A stretch of DNA of 64,000 bases from JAPKZH01 sp963715635 (lineage in GTDB: Bacteria; Acidobacteriota; Aminicenantia; Aminicenantales; UBA4085). The notes beneath the pieces were generated by a model. It had not been told where the DNA came from, searched no databases, and saw only the letters and a list, made by a program, of their open reading frames with translations. Below are positions 45,162 through 54,298 of this stretch, in pieces. How positions within the stretch are numbered: the first letter of the stretch is position 1; each line of letters begins with the position of its first letter. The stretch spans positions 434,001 to 498,000 of the forward strand of contig OY970261.1 of NCBI GenBank assembly GCA_963715635.1. The letters are read 5' to 3'. A program made the position numbers and the translations under genes.

Positions 45162-46088
45162 TCAAGCGTGGAAGATCGGCCGGACGCCACGAGCCTTTGT
45201 CAGCAAATCCTCACGCTCCTTCGGATCCAGAGGACGAAACCTTACCGCAAAGTCCAACGCCATCCAGAAGAGTTTTTCCTCTCCCGGGGGAATGGCGGCG
45301 GTTACGTCCTCGCTCAAGGTGAAACGGACCGCCTTCTCAGCCAGTTCCGCGTTATCGATCGGCTCGTACCAGCACTTGCGCCAAGCCTCATGGTTTCCAT
45401 CAGGCCACATGGTGTAGGCCATCGATTTCAGCGCCATCCGCGCAACTCCTTTCTTCTTCGCATGCTCCAGGATCTGAGGGCCGAACTTTCCTTCTTGCTA
45501 AAGAACAAAGTTCACTGGGAACATCACCGAGTCGAGCTGGAAACGGTCCATCAAGGATATGGCCGCCTCGGCGTTATGCGCGGAAGCGCCCAGGAAGCGC
45601 ACTTTGCCCTCCTCGCGAGCCTTGAGAAAAGTCTCCGCGGCTCCCCCGGCAGCGAGGATTTTTTCCACATCTTCCAAGCTCGAAACAGCGTGGAATTGGT
45701 AAAGATCAAAGTGGTCCGTCTTCATCCGATCCAGGCTTTGCTCCAGCTCTTTGCGTGCACCGGCGGCGTCCCGTGCCATGGTCTTGCAGGCCAGGAATGT
45801 CCACTTGCGATAAGGCTCTAAAGCCACACCCAATTTCATCTCCGCCTCACCATTAAAGTAGCTGGGCGCTACATCAAAATAGTTAATGCTCCGGTCGAAG
45901 GCCTTTGCTACCGTCCGGTCAGCTTCCTTTTGCTCCATCCCTACGACAACAATGCCGCCAAAACCAATAACACTCAGCTTCACACCATTCTTATATTCCC
46001 GCTTTGCTATTCCTTCAGCTCGTGTCGTGCGCGCTGCGAGAACTCCCACCGTTGCCGCAGTTAACTGCAAAAAGGTTCTGCGTCTCAT
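45162..46088 (-). pseudogene. Tat-exported aldo/keto reductase with in-frame amber codon
   Basis: 308 codons from ATG 46088 behind AAAGGAGGAGAG. Residues 1-25 are a Tat-type signal (MRRRTFLQLTAATVGVLAAR). The AKR fold follows: LSVIGFGGIVVVGMEQKEAD, AFDRSINYFDVAPSYFNGEA (Asp and Tyr) and FLACKTMARD (Lys). A TAG at 45498-45500 interrupts NFVL-stop-QEGKFGPQILEHAKKKG. Relatives usually have Trp there, one base from TAG (TGG). The frame is otherwise open to 45162. Unless the amber is suppressed, the product lacks the C-terminal third. Confidence 0.85.
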
Positions 46089-46173
46089 TCTCTCCTCCTT
46101 TATAGTTCTGCCATTAATTTGCGTTTATGCAATATCCTCATTGGTCAAATCTATTGCTATGGTATAAAAAAAA

Positions 46174-46971
46174 TCATTTGGTTAATGTTTTTTTCTCCAG
46201 GGATTTCATAAAAACCAAACCGTTTGAATAAAAACTAAGAAACTGCTGAGATTCGGTTTCGATGTCTTTTCGAGGAATATGCATGGCAACAATGTATTTG
46301 GGCCTGATGACTTCCTGAATGAATTGTTTTGTAACCTCGGAAATACTTGCCCCTTGAAATAAAATGTCTATATTTTCTTTCTCTAAATGAAATTGATTAT
46401 AGTACGATATGTTGAAATCAATCGGCGCATCCCCAATATGAAGGATCTTAAAATTGTCTAGGGTTATTAAATAAGCCAGGTTTATGGCGATATTTCCCGA
46501 GTCGTCATGAAGGTGTTTGACCCTGTAAATTTTTATAGGAATTTTTTGAATTGTCGTGTCAGCCTGGCCGCCGACTTCTATCGAAATGCAATTCAATTGG
46601 TTCTTAATACTCTCTTCACGGCTTAAGTCCTGGCACACTTGATCGGACGACAGAAATTGAGTTTCTGCATGGTTTTTCAAAAAATCAATAACGTAGGGAG
46701 CATAAAAATGATCACCGTGCATATGTGTGACAAGGTATAGATTCACTTTGCCGAAAGGGGATTTGCCTTCTGTGATTTCTTTTCGAAGCTGTTCGGAAGG
46801 CACATCGTATTCACCAAAGCTAGTATTAAACAACGCGTCAATCAATATATTTCCCGATTCACATGAAATTAGAAACCCGTCATTGGCTATGTAGGTGATG
46901 TTTATTGATTTTTGGGCATGAAGTAAAACCGTCAGGTTGAAAACTGCCAATGCTAAAATAAGTTTTTTCAT
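46174..46971 (-). CDS. Secreted metallo-beta-lactamase-fold hydrolase
   Basis: 265 residues. Signal peptide LILALAVFNLTVLLHA; then ITYIANDGFLISCESGNILI, THMHGDHF (metal site), LHDDSG, ILHIGDAPIDF and IVAMHIPRKD. The domain is the MBL fold of the type that acts on small esters or phosphoesters. Low GC compared with the kinases. Substrate unknown. Confidence 0.8.
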   Translation of the reverse strand: MKKLILALAVFNLTVLLHAQKSINITYIANDGFLISCESGNILIDALFNTSFGEYDVPSEQLRKEITEGKSPFGKVNLYLVTHMHGDHFYAPYVIDFLKNHAETQFLSSDQVCQDLSREESIKNQLNCISIEVGGQADTTIQKIPIKIYRVKHLHDDSGNIAINLAYLITLDNFKILHIGDAPIDFNISYYNQFHLEKENIDILFQGASISEVTKQFIQEVIRPKYIVAMHIPRKDIETESQQFLSFYSNGLVFMKSLEKKTLTK

Positions 46972-47027
46972 CTGTTTCTATCTCCTTGGATTCGTATATT
47001 AATATTAGAACATGAAATAAACTTTGA

Positions 47028-47312
47028 AAAGGGCTAATCCCCTTCCGGAAGAATTACTCCAACGCTTTCAATAAAACAAATCTGGATAAACTGCTGAAGG
47101 AAAAAGGCTGCAATACCCTCTTTCTCTGCGGTCTCAGCGCGGTGGGTTGCGTCCTAGCCACGTATATTGGAGCTGAAGACCATGATTATAAAGTCTTCAT
47201 GCTTAAGGACGCCCTGATCAGCCACGATACCGCCCTCACCAAAGCGGTCCAGGAATTTTGTGAAACAATCAGCTATACACCTATGAAACTCTTGCTGGAA
47301 AACGCACGCTGA
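47028..47312 (+). pseudogene. 5'-truncated isochorismatase-family hydrolase
   Basis: Frame KGLIPFRKNYSNAFNKTNLD, then TLFLCGLSAVGCVLATYIGA, HDYKVFMLKDALISHDTAL and a stop at 47310-47312. This is the second half of a cysteine hydrolase. The active-site Cys in SAVGCVLAT is kept, but the N-terminal half with the catalytic Asp is missing and no start codon is available. The kinase 5 promoter begins 29 bases after the stop. Confidence 0.75.
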
Positions 47313-47340
47313 AACGGACTCCGTTCCAAATTTAGTCTAT

Positions 47341-47369
47341 TTGACTCGCCTCTAATTCCTTGATATCCT
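47341..47369 (+). promoter_or_regulatory. Kinase-class promoter of kinase 5
   Basis: TTGACT at 47341-47346 and TATCCT at 47364-47369, 17-base spacer, 21 bases before ATG 47391. Confidence 0.65.
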
Positions 47370-47390
47370 TGCTCCATCCAGATCAAGGGA

Positions 47391-47606
47391 ATGGCATTGG
47401 CCACAAAATGTCCGAAATGTCATTTTGATAATACTCTTGACTCTAAGTTCTGCAAAGAATGCGGGACACAACTCCCGGGCGTCCAGGAAATTGCTGTCAC
47501 TGAAACCGTTGAAACCTTAAAAGATGAACTAACCACCGGCTCCACCTTTGCCGGCCGATACCAAGTTGTCGAAGAGCTGGGCAAAGGCGGCATGGGCCGG
47601 GTCTAC
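47391..47606 (+). pseudogene. Kinase 5, 5' part cut by IS1380
   Basis: 72 codons: zinc ribbon CPKCHFDNTLDSKFCKECG, linker TVETLKDELTTGSTFAGRYQ, then the glycine loop VEELGKGGMGRVY, cut after the Tyr codon TAC at 47604-47606. Translation runs into the element and stops at 47627. The other part resumes exactly in frame at 49218 (AGG GTC CTG GAC, R-V-L-D). Confidence 0.88.
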
Positions 47607-49209
47607 CCGAAATTGCCGATAGGATAATTTTGGGAAAAGGAATTGCTTCAAGGGAAACCTCCGGAAGGTGATGAAAGGCTAAAATCTTCAAAACGGAAAC
47701 GCTGCTGTTCGCGATTTGACTTGGTGTTGGCGAAAGGCGGGCATTTTAGGAGAGCTTCTCCCTGATAATCGTCGCTTTGATTTTATCCGAATAAAAACGG
47801 ATTGCCCGCAGTTAGGAAAACGCCGCGCAGCGTTCCCGGATCTGAAGAAACACCCGGAGTTTTTCCCAGGACGCTGCGATCCGTAAGACAAGGCACCGGC
47901 CATGACGAACTAAACGGCCGGCGGTCTCCAGGAGCTGCCAGCGCAGCGTGGCCATCGTCTTGGGCCTCCACTCCGGATCCATAAACAGGAGCTTCTGGGC
48001 CTGAGTCAGGTTATACGCCAGGACTCCGATCGAAAACCACAGGGCATTGGCCGCAAAGTCGCCGCTGGTCATTTGCTCCATGCCAAACCCGATCTTCAGT
48101 TCCTTGATGAGGTTCTCGACTTGGCCTCTTTGGTTATGGAACCAGACCACTCCTTCCGGGGACAGATCGTCCCTGTTGGTGGCGATCACATAGTAACGAT
48201 AGCCGTTCGGCTCATAGAGCCGGAGCTGAGGTTCGCGCCAGCGCTGGACGACCAACCGGAAAGGTTCTTTGGCCTTGGTCATCATATGAATCCCCGTTCC
48301 AATCTCCCGGTCTGTCTTTTTTCCGTCCTCATCCAAGAGCGGCTTCCAGTCCCGAACAGTCGGGATAACTCCTTTCACGCCAGCATCTTGGTCGGCCGTG
48401 ATCGTGAAGCCCAGGTCGTTTTTTTCACACTCATTGATGACAGGCGCCTGATAGAAGGCGCTATCAGAACGAAGGCGTTTAATCTTAGGACAGAGCCGAA
48501 GACAACGCTTCAGAAACTTCAAGGCGTCGCTCTGGGCCGTGACGTTCCCTTCCCGAAACTCATGGGTCAAACACACCCCGTTTTCCGCCAAGTACCCCAA
48601 GATCGGCTGATACCCTTTAACTTTCTTATACGTCCACTCCGCCTCCTTCTTCTCCGCTTCGATCACTGTCGCGTCCACATCCAGCGTATACTCCGGCCTC
48701 GCTGTTCGTTTCCAGATCGTCTCCGCCGTCTCTTCCCCGACCTTCCTCATCGCCTTGATTCCGCCATTTGCTCCCGCTCTGGCCAACCAGTCCCCATACG
48801 TTGACAGCGACGGCATCCGCTCAAGCCCGATTAGAAGCCGCAGCGTTCTGTCCTCCCGAATCTCGCGGAGATCTTCGATATGCTGGCCGCCGCCTTCCAT
48901 CATCAATAACAGCGGCTCAATATAGGACCACGCTTCATAGCCCCGGTTCGAGCCGGGCTTGGGAAAATACGCCTCGACCTTCCTTTTTACCTTGAAGGCA
49001 TGGATGACTTCGGCAAACAGAGCCAGACCGCTTCGCGGCGTTATCAGCTCGTCAGTCAGTTCAATCTTGAATGGCAGGATGCCTTGCTGTATCATACTCT
49101 CGCCCTCCTGGTTAAGGTCTCACCCCCAGGGTGAGTCTGTTTTTAGACCAAAAACACCTTATACCAGGAGTCTGTATCGTTCAATAGATTTTCCTATCGG
49201 CAATTTAGG
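47607..49209 (-). mobile_element. IS1380-family insertion sequence
   Basis: A 1,603-bp element. The ends are inverted: CCGAAATTGCCGATAGGA at the left, and CCTAAATTGCCGATAGGA when the right end is read inward. It is flanked by the 8-bp direct repeat GGGTCTAC (47599-47606 and 49210-49217). One intact transposase gene lies within. Removing the element and one repeat restores the kinase frame, so the insertion is recent. Confidence 0.9.
47812..49095 (-). CDS. IS1380-family transposase
   Basis: 427 residues, intact. DDE motifs as in IS1380: YTLDVDATVIEAEKKEAEWT (Asp), IKRLRSDSAFYQAPVI (Asp) and HNQRGQVENLIKELKIGFGM (Glu with the YREK-like region). The N-terminus (LPFKIELTDELITPRSGLAL) also fits. 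It is transcribed against the interrupted kinase gene. Confidence 0.92.
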   Translation of the reverse strand: MIQQGILPFKIELTDELITPRSGLALFAEVIHAFKVKRKVEAYFPKPGSNRGYEAWSYIEPLLLMMEGGGQHIEDLREIREDRTLRLLIGLERMPSLSTYGDWLARAGANGGIKAMRKVGEETAETIWKRTARPEYTLDVDATVIEAEKKEAEWTYKKVKGYQPILGYLAENGVCLTHEFREGNVTAQSDALKFLKRCLRLCPKIKRLRSDSAFYQAPVINECEKNDLGFTITADQDAGVKGVIPTVRDWKPLLDEDGKKTDREIGTGIHMMTKAKEPFRLVVQRWREPQLRLYEPNGYRYYVIATNRDDLSPEGVVWFHNQRGQVENLIKELKIGFGMEQMTSGDFAANALWFSIGVLAYNLTQAQKLLFMDPEWRPKTMATLRWQLLETAGRLVRHGRCLVLRIAASWEKLRVFLQIRERCAAFS

Positions 49210-49217
49210 GGGTCTAC

Positions 49218-52151
49218 AGGGTCCTGGACAAGAAGCTCAACGAAGAGGTGGCCCTCAAACTCATCAAGCCTGAGATCGGCCTGGACCGCAAGACGGTCGA
49301 GCGCTTCTCGAACGAGCTCAAACTGGCGCGGAAGATCGTCCATAAGAACGTCGCCCGGATGTTCGACCTCAACCAGGAGAAGGGGTCCCACTACATCACC
49401 ATGGAATATATCCGGGGGGAGGATTTGAGGCGTCTGGTCCGCAAGATGGGGACGCTCAGCCCCGGTCAGGCAATCCACATCGCCAAGCAGGTGTGCGAAG
49501 GACTGGGGGAGGCCCATCGGCTGGGCGTTGTTCATCGGGATCTGAAGCCCCAGAATATTATGGTCGATGAGGAGGGGAACGCCAGGATCATGGATTTCGG
49601 GATCGCCCGCTCATTAGCCGCCAAGGGGATTACGGGCGCGGGCGTGATGATCGGGACACCCGAGTACATGAGCCCGGAGCAGGTTGAGGGCAGAGAGGTT
49701 GACCAGCGCTCGGATCTCTATTCGCTCGGGATCATCCTTTATGAAATGGTGACTGGGAGGGTGCCGTTCGAAGGAGACACACCTTTTTCTGTCGGCGTTA
49801 AACAAAAGAGCGAGGTCCCCAGAGACCCGCGAGAGCTCAATTCCAACCTCCCGCAGGAATTGGGCCGCATGATCTTGAGATGCCTGGAAAAAGATGCTTC
49901 GAAAAGATACCAGAGCGCATCCGACCTTCACGCGGACCTTGATAAAATTGAGAAGGGCATTCCTACGACCGAACGGATTGTCCCAGAGCGCAAGCCGTTC
50001 ACTTCGCGCGAAGTGACAGTCAAGTTTACCCCTAAGAAGCTCATCATTCCGGCTGTCGGCGTCTTAACCCTTGCCGCCTTAGCTATCATTCTCTGGAAAT
50101 TCCTTCTTCCAATAAAGACGCCGGTCATTCCACGGCAGAAGCTGTCCATCGCCGTGATCAGCTTTGAAAACCAGACCGGCGACAAAAATTATGATTATCT
50201 GAGAAAGGTCATCCCGAATCTTCTCATCACCAGCCTTGAACAATCCGGGAATTTCAGCGTCACGACCTGGGAAAGGCTTCTGGACCTGCTCAGGCAGAAG
50301 GGAAAGGGCGACGCCGAGTTCATCGACCGTGACCTCGGGTTTGAACTGTGCCGGATGGACGGAATCCGGACGATTGTCCTGGGAAGCTTTGCCAAGGCGG
50401 GAAATATCTTCGCCACCGATATCAAAATTCTGGATGCTGAGACCAAGAGTCTTCTCAAAAGCGCCAGCTCGAGCGGCGAGGGGGAAGGGAGCATTCTCAA
50501 GAGCCAAATCAACGAGTTGAGCCGGCAGATTTCTCTCGGAGCCGGGATACCTGAGAGCAAGGTCAACGCCGAAAAAGCGCGGATTGCCAACGTCACGACA
50601 AGCTCGATTGAAGCCTATGACAATTATCTCAAAGGAATGATCGCTTCGGACCAGCTATATTATAAAGAGGCGCTCCAGAATTTTGAGAAGGCCGTCGAGC
50701 TCGACCCGACATTTGCTATGGCTTATCTTGGACTTGCCGGCAGCTATAATGGTTTTGGAGATATCAAATCGAGAGACCAGGCTTTGGAAAAGGCCAAGGC
50801 GAATTATCAGAAGATGACCGAAAAAGAAAAGCTCTACCTAGATGCGAGTTACGCTAATTATATAGAAAATAATCAGCAAAAATTATTCCAGATTTCGCAG
50901 GACGGGGCCAGGAAATATCCCAAAGAAAAATCCTTTCACTTTCGTCTGGGCTATTATTATCAGGGACAACAAGGGAAAGAAGAAAAGGCCTTGGAGGAAT
51001 TCAAAAAGGTCCTGCAGCTCGACCCTTCTTATGGGATTGCGCTCAATCAGATGGGCTATATTTATGCCGAGTTGAAGAATTACGAGAAAGCCGTCGAATG
51101 TCTGAAAAAATATGCTTCTCTAGCACCCACAGAGGCCAATCCGCTGGATACCCTGGCCGAGGTTTATTTTTGGATGGGAAATCTCGATGAGGCCATAGCA
51201 AAATATAAAGAAGCGCTGGAGAAAAAGCCGGATTTTTTAACTTCGACCCACAACATCCAGTATCTTTACGCTCTCAAGGAAGATTACCCCGAAGCCATGA
51301 AATATATCGATAGGTACATCGAGATTGCGCCCTCTCCCGGAGTCAAGAGAGCCGGGTATATGTGGAAGGGCTTTTATGATTTCTGGCTGGGAGGCTATGG
51401 GAAGTGTCTGAGCAACCTGCAGATGGCCGAGAACCTGGCCGAAGCTCTCGGTGATAAAGGGGCCATATCAGCGGTCAGCTACTTGAAGAGCTTTATTTAT
51501 TGCGAAAGAGGAGAATACGCTTTAAGCCGGAAACTCTGCGATGCCTGGCTTGACGGTTTTTCGGCTCTTGATCCGGGTAACAAAGCATATTACCGGGCAC
51601 TTTATGGCATTTCGCTGGCGCTTATTGAATTGAAGGAGGGCAAAATCGATTCTGCTAAGGCTAAAGCGGCTGAGATGCAGCTGCTCTTAGCCGAGATAAA
51701 AGGGTACTCAAAAGAATGGGCGACCGATCGATATAATCTGACAATTGCCGAGATCGACCTTGCTACAGGCTCTCCGGATAAAGCGATTGATCGTCTGAAA
51801 AAGGCCGTGCCTTTAGCGCCTCCTGGACTTCAATATACCGACTACATTATTATCTATAACTTACCATTCCTAAAGGACAAACTACCCCGAGCCTATCAGC
51901 AGAAGGGCGACCTCGATAGAGCCATTGCGGCATACGAACGGTTGATGACGTTCGACTCGAAAAGCGAGTCGCGGTATCTCATCCACCCCAAATATCATTA
52001 CAGGGTGGCGAAGCTGTACGAGCAAAGGGGACTAAAAGATAAGGCCCGAGCGCAATACGAACGCTTCCTCGAACTCTGGAAGGACGCCGACCCGGGCTTG
52101 CCCGAGGTTGAAGATGCCAGAAAGAGGCTGGCGGGGCTGAAAGTCAAATAA
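49218..52151 (+). CDS. Kinase 5, 3' part: Ser/Thr kinase body, membrane helix, TolB_N-like and TPR domains
   Basis: 977 codons, complete downstream of the IS1380 insertion. The rejoined protein would have 1,049 residues. The order is: lysine in EVALKLIKPE, VVHRDLKPQN, MDFGIARSL, GTPEYMSPEQVEG; membrane helix LIIPAVGVLTLAALAIILWK; a domain with IAVISFENQTGDKNYDYLRK; long TPR array (KAVELDPTFAMAYLGLAGSY and others). The tail is DPGLPEVEDARKRLAGLKVK, the parent sequence of the relics listed elsewhere. Internal GTG (49248) or later starts could give a fragment lacking the glycine loop. The GH29 gene follows by 48 bases. Confidence 0.88.
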   Translation, partial: RVLDKKLNEEVALKLIKPEIGLDRKTVERFSNELKLARKIVHKNVARMFDLNQEKGSHYITMEYIRGEDLRRLVRKMGTLSPGQAIHIAKQVCEGLGEAHRLGVVHRDLKPQNIMVDEEGNARIMDFGIARSLAAKGITGAGVMIGTPEYMSPEQVEGREVDQRSDLYSLGIILYEMVTGRVPFEGDTPFSVGVKQKSEVPRDPRELNSNLPQELGRMILRCLEKDASKRYQSASDLHADLDKIEKGIPTTERIVPERKPFTSREVTVKFTPKKLIIPAVGVLTLAALAIILWKFLLPIKTPVIPRQKLSIAVISFENQTGDKNYDYLRKVIPNLLITSLEQSGNFSVTTWERLLDLLRQKGKGDAEFIDRDLGFELCRMDGIRTIVLGSFAKAGNIFATDIKILDAETKSLLKSASSSGEGEGSILKSQINELSRQISLGAGIPESKVNAEKARIANVTTSSIEAYDNYLKGMIASDQLYYKEALQNFEKAVELDPTFAMAYLGLAGSYNGFGDIKSRDQALEKAKANYQKMTEKEKLYLDASYANYIENNQQKLFQISQDGARKYPKEKSFHFRLGYYYQGQQGKEEKALEEFKKVLQLDPSYGIALNQMGYIYAELKNYEKAVECLKKYASLAPTEANPLDTLAEVYFWMGNLDEAIAKYKEALEKKPDFLTSTHNIQYLYALKEDYPEAMKYIDRYIEIAPSPGVKRAGYMWKGFYDFWLGGYGKCLSNLQMAENLAEALGDKGAISAVSYLKSFIYCERGEYALSRKLCDAWLDGFSALDPGNKAYYRALYGISLALIELKEGKIDSAKAKAAEMQLLLAEIKGYSKEWATDRYNLTIAEIDLATGSPDKAIDRLKKAVPLAPPGLQYTDYIIIYNLPFLKDKLPRAYQQKGDLDRAIAAYERLMTFDSKSESRYLIHPKYHYRVAKLYEQRGLKDKARAQYERFLELWKDADPGLPEVEDARKRLAGLKVK

Positions 52152-52199
52152 CTTGCCGATCGCTCAGACCATAAAAATTTTGGAAATACGGAGACAGTC

Positions 52200-54260
52200 A
52201 TGAGACGAAAAATTATAACGCAAATTCTTTGCGTTTTTATGCTCTTTGCCGCTTTTGCATCTTTAGGCCTTTTTGCCCAGCTCGAGACGCAGGCCCAACA
52301 CGATACCCGGATGAAATGGTGGCGTGACGCCCGGTTCGGCCTTTTTATCCATTGGGGTATTTATGCCGTCCCGGCAGGTGAGTGGAAAGGAAAGACGAAT
52401 TACGGTGAGTGGATCCGCCAGTCGGCTCAGATTCCGATCGCCGAGTACGACAAATTCGTCAAGCAATTCAATCCCGTCAAATTCAACGCCGACGAATGGG
52501 TGCGTCTGGCAAAAGACGCGGGCATGAAATACATCGTCATCACGTCCAAGCACCACGACGGCTTCTGCATCTTCGACTCGAAGTACACGGACTACGACGT
52601 CATGTCCACGCCGTTCAAGCGCGATATCTTGAAGGAATTGTCCGAGGCCTGCCGGAAGCAGGGGATCAGGCTGTGCTTTTATCATTCGATCATGGATTGG
52701 CACCATCCCGATTACCTGCCGCGCCGCGACTGGGAGAAGGACCGCTCCGCCGCGGGCGCTGTTTTCGACCGCTACGTTCAGCACATGAAGAACCAACTCA
52801 AAGAGCTGATTACGAATTACGGCCCGATCGGCGTGCTCTGGTTCGACGGCGAGTGGGAAAGTACCTGGAACGAAAAATACGGCCGCGACCTCTATCGGTA
52901 CGTCCGGAACCTCCAGCCGGACATCATCATCAACAACCGCGTCGGCCCCAGTCGGTCGGGCATGGAAGGTTTTTCGCAGGACAAGGAGTCGGCCGGAGAT
53001 TTCGGGACTCCCGAGCAGCAGATCCCGCCGACGGGGCTTCCCGGCGTGGATTGGGAAACCTGCATGACCATGAACGACAACTGGGGCTATAACAGCCATG
53101 ACAAAAACTTTAAATCGGCCGAAAGCCTGATCCGGATGCTGGCCGATATTGCCTCCAAAGGCGGAAACTACCTGCTCAATATCGGGCCGACCTCGGAAGG
53201 CGTGTTTCCTCCGGAGAGTATCGAGCGGCTTCGCCAGATCGGCCAGTGGATGAATGTGAACGGCGAATCGATTTATGCGACTCAGGCCAGCCCATTTAAG
53301 AAGCTGGAATGGGGAAGATGCACCCAAAAAGCGATCGGCGGCGGGACGCGGCTCTACCTCCACGTCTTCAACTGGCCCGCTGACGGAAAGCTCATCGTGC
53401 CGGGAATTTATAATAAGGCCAAGCAAGCCTATCTGCTTGCGGATTCCAAAAAGGCGGCTCTTAAGGTCAGCCGGAAAGAAGATTCGCTGGTGCTCGAAGT
53501 TCCCGCGCAAGCTCCCGATCCCCTCAATAGTGTTGTCGTCCTGGACGTCGAGGGAAAACCGGATGTCAGCGACCCGCCGGAGATCAAATCCGAATTTGAT
53601 ATCTTTATGGATGCGCTCGATGTGACCGTGACTTCAGGGCGCGAGAATATCGAGGTTCGTTATACCCTTGATGGCTCTGTGCCATCGGCCGCCTCGCCGC
53701 TCGCCAAAGCTCCCATCCATCTAACCGGAACGACCATCGTTTCGGCGAGGTGTTTCCGCAATGGCAAACCCGTGAGCGGCGCGGCCCAGGCCAAGTTCAC
53801 CAAGGTCAACCCGCGCCCCGCCGTTCAAAATATCAGCATCAATCGAGGCGTACTCTATAATTATTATGAGGGCGATTGGGACAAGGTCCCCGATTTTTCG
53901 AAGCTCAAGCCGGTTCAATACGGCGCCTGCTCCGCGCTCGATCTTTCCTGTAAGAAGAGAAAAGAGTATTACGGGTTTGAATTCACGGGCTTTATCAAAG
54001 TTCCCAAAGACGGCGTCTACGCGTTTTTTGTGGAGTCTGATGACGGCAGCAAAATGTATATTGGCGACGAGCTTTTGGTTGACAACGACGGGCTGCACGG
54101 CCTGACAGAAAAACGTGGTCTGATCGCGCTGGCGGCGGGCCTTCATCCCATCCGGGTCTGCTATTTCAATAAGAGCGGCGGAGAGGGATTGACCGTCTCT
54201 TATCAAGGTCCGGGCATCGCCAAGCAACCGGTTCCCGCGGCCATACTCGGTCATAAATAA
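52200..54260 (+). CDS. GH29 alpha-L-fucosidase with C-terminal PA14-like domain
   Basis: 686 residues. Signal peptide ILCVFMLFAAFASLGLFAQ. The GH29 barrel shows WWRDARFGLFIHWGIYAVPA, GMKYIVITSKHHDGFCIFDS and the nucleophile Asp in IGVLWFDGEWES. The hydrolase part runs to about 440. It is followed by a beta-sandwich (IEVRYTLDGSVPSAASPLAK) and a PA14-like end (FTGFIKVPKDGVYAFFVESD, DDGSKMYIGDELLVDN). It is exported and cleaves terminal fucose by retention. It lies 48 bases after kinase 5 and is probably co-transcribed when that gene is intact. Confidence 0.93.
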   Translation: MRRKIITQILCVFMLFAAFASLGLFAQLETQAQHDTRMKWWRDARFGLFIHWGIYAVPAGEWKGKTNYGEWIRQSAQIPIAEYDKFVKQFNPVKFNADEWVRLAKDAGMKYIVITSKHHDGFCIFDSKYTDYDVMSTPFKRDILKELSEACRKQGIRLCFYHSIMDWHHPDYLPRRDWEKDRSAAGAVFDRYVQHMKNQLKELITNYGPIGVLWFDGEWESTWNEKYGRDLYRYVRNLQPDIIINNRVGPSRSGMEGFSQDKESAGDFGTPEQQIPPTGLPGVDWETCMTMNDNWGYNSHDKNFKSAESLIRMLADIASKGGNYLLNIGPTSEGVFPPESIERLRQIGQWMNVNGESIYATQASPFKKLEWGRCTQKAIGGGTRLYLHVFNWPADGKLIVPGIYNKAKQAYLLADSKKAALKVSRKEDSLVLEVPAQAPDPLNSVVVLDVEGKPDVSDPPEIKSEFDIFMDALDVTVTSGRENIEVRYTLDGSVPSAASPLAKAPIHLTGTTIVSARCFRNGKPVSGAAQAKFTKVNPRPAVQNISINRGVLYNYYEGDWDKVPDFSKLKPVQYGACSALDLSCKKRKEYYGFEFTGFIKVPKDGVYAFFVESDDGSKMYIGDELLVDNDGLHGLTEKRGLIALAAGLHPIRVCYFNKSGGEGLTVSYQGPGIAKQPVPAAILGHK

Positions 54261-54298
54261 AGGGCGCATACGAGCGGCGAGGCAGTATAAGAAAACGC

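Noticed and set aside
52263..53510. Minus-strand frame of 415 codons
   Set aside because: It is antisense to the GH29 fucosidase and shows no domain.
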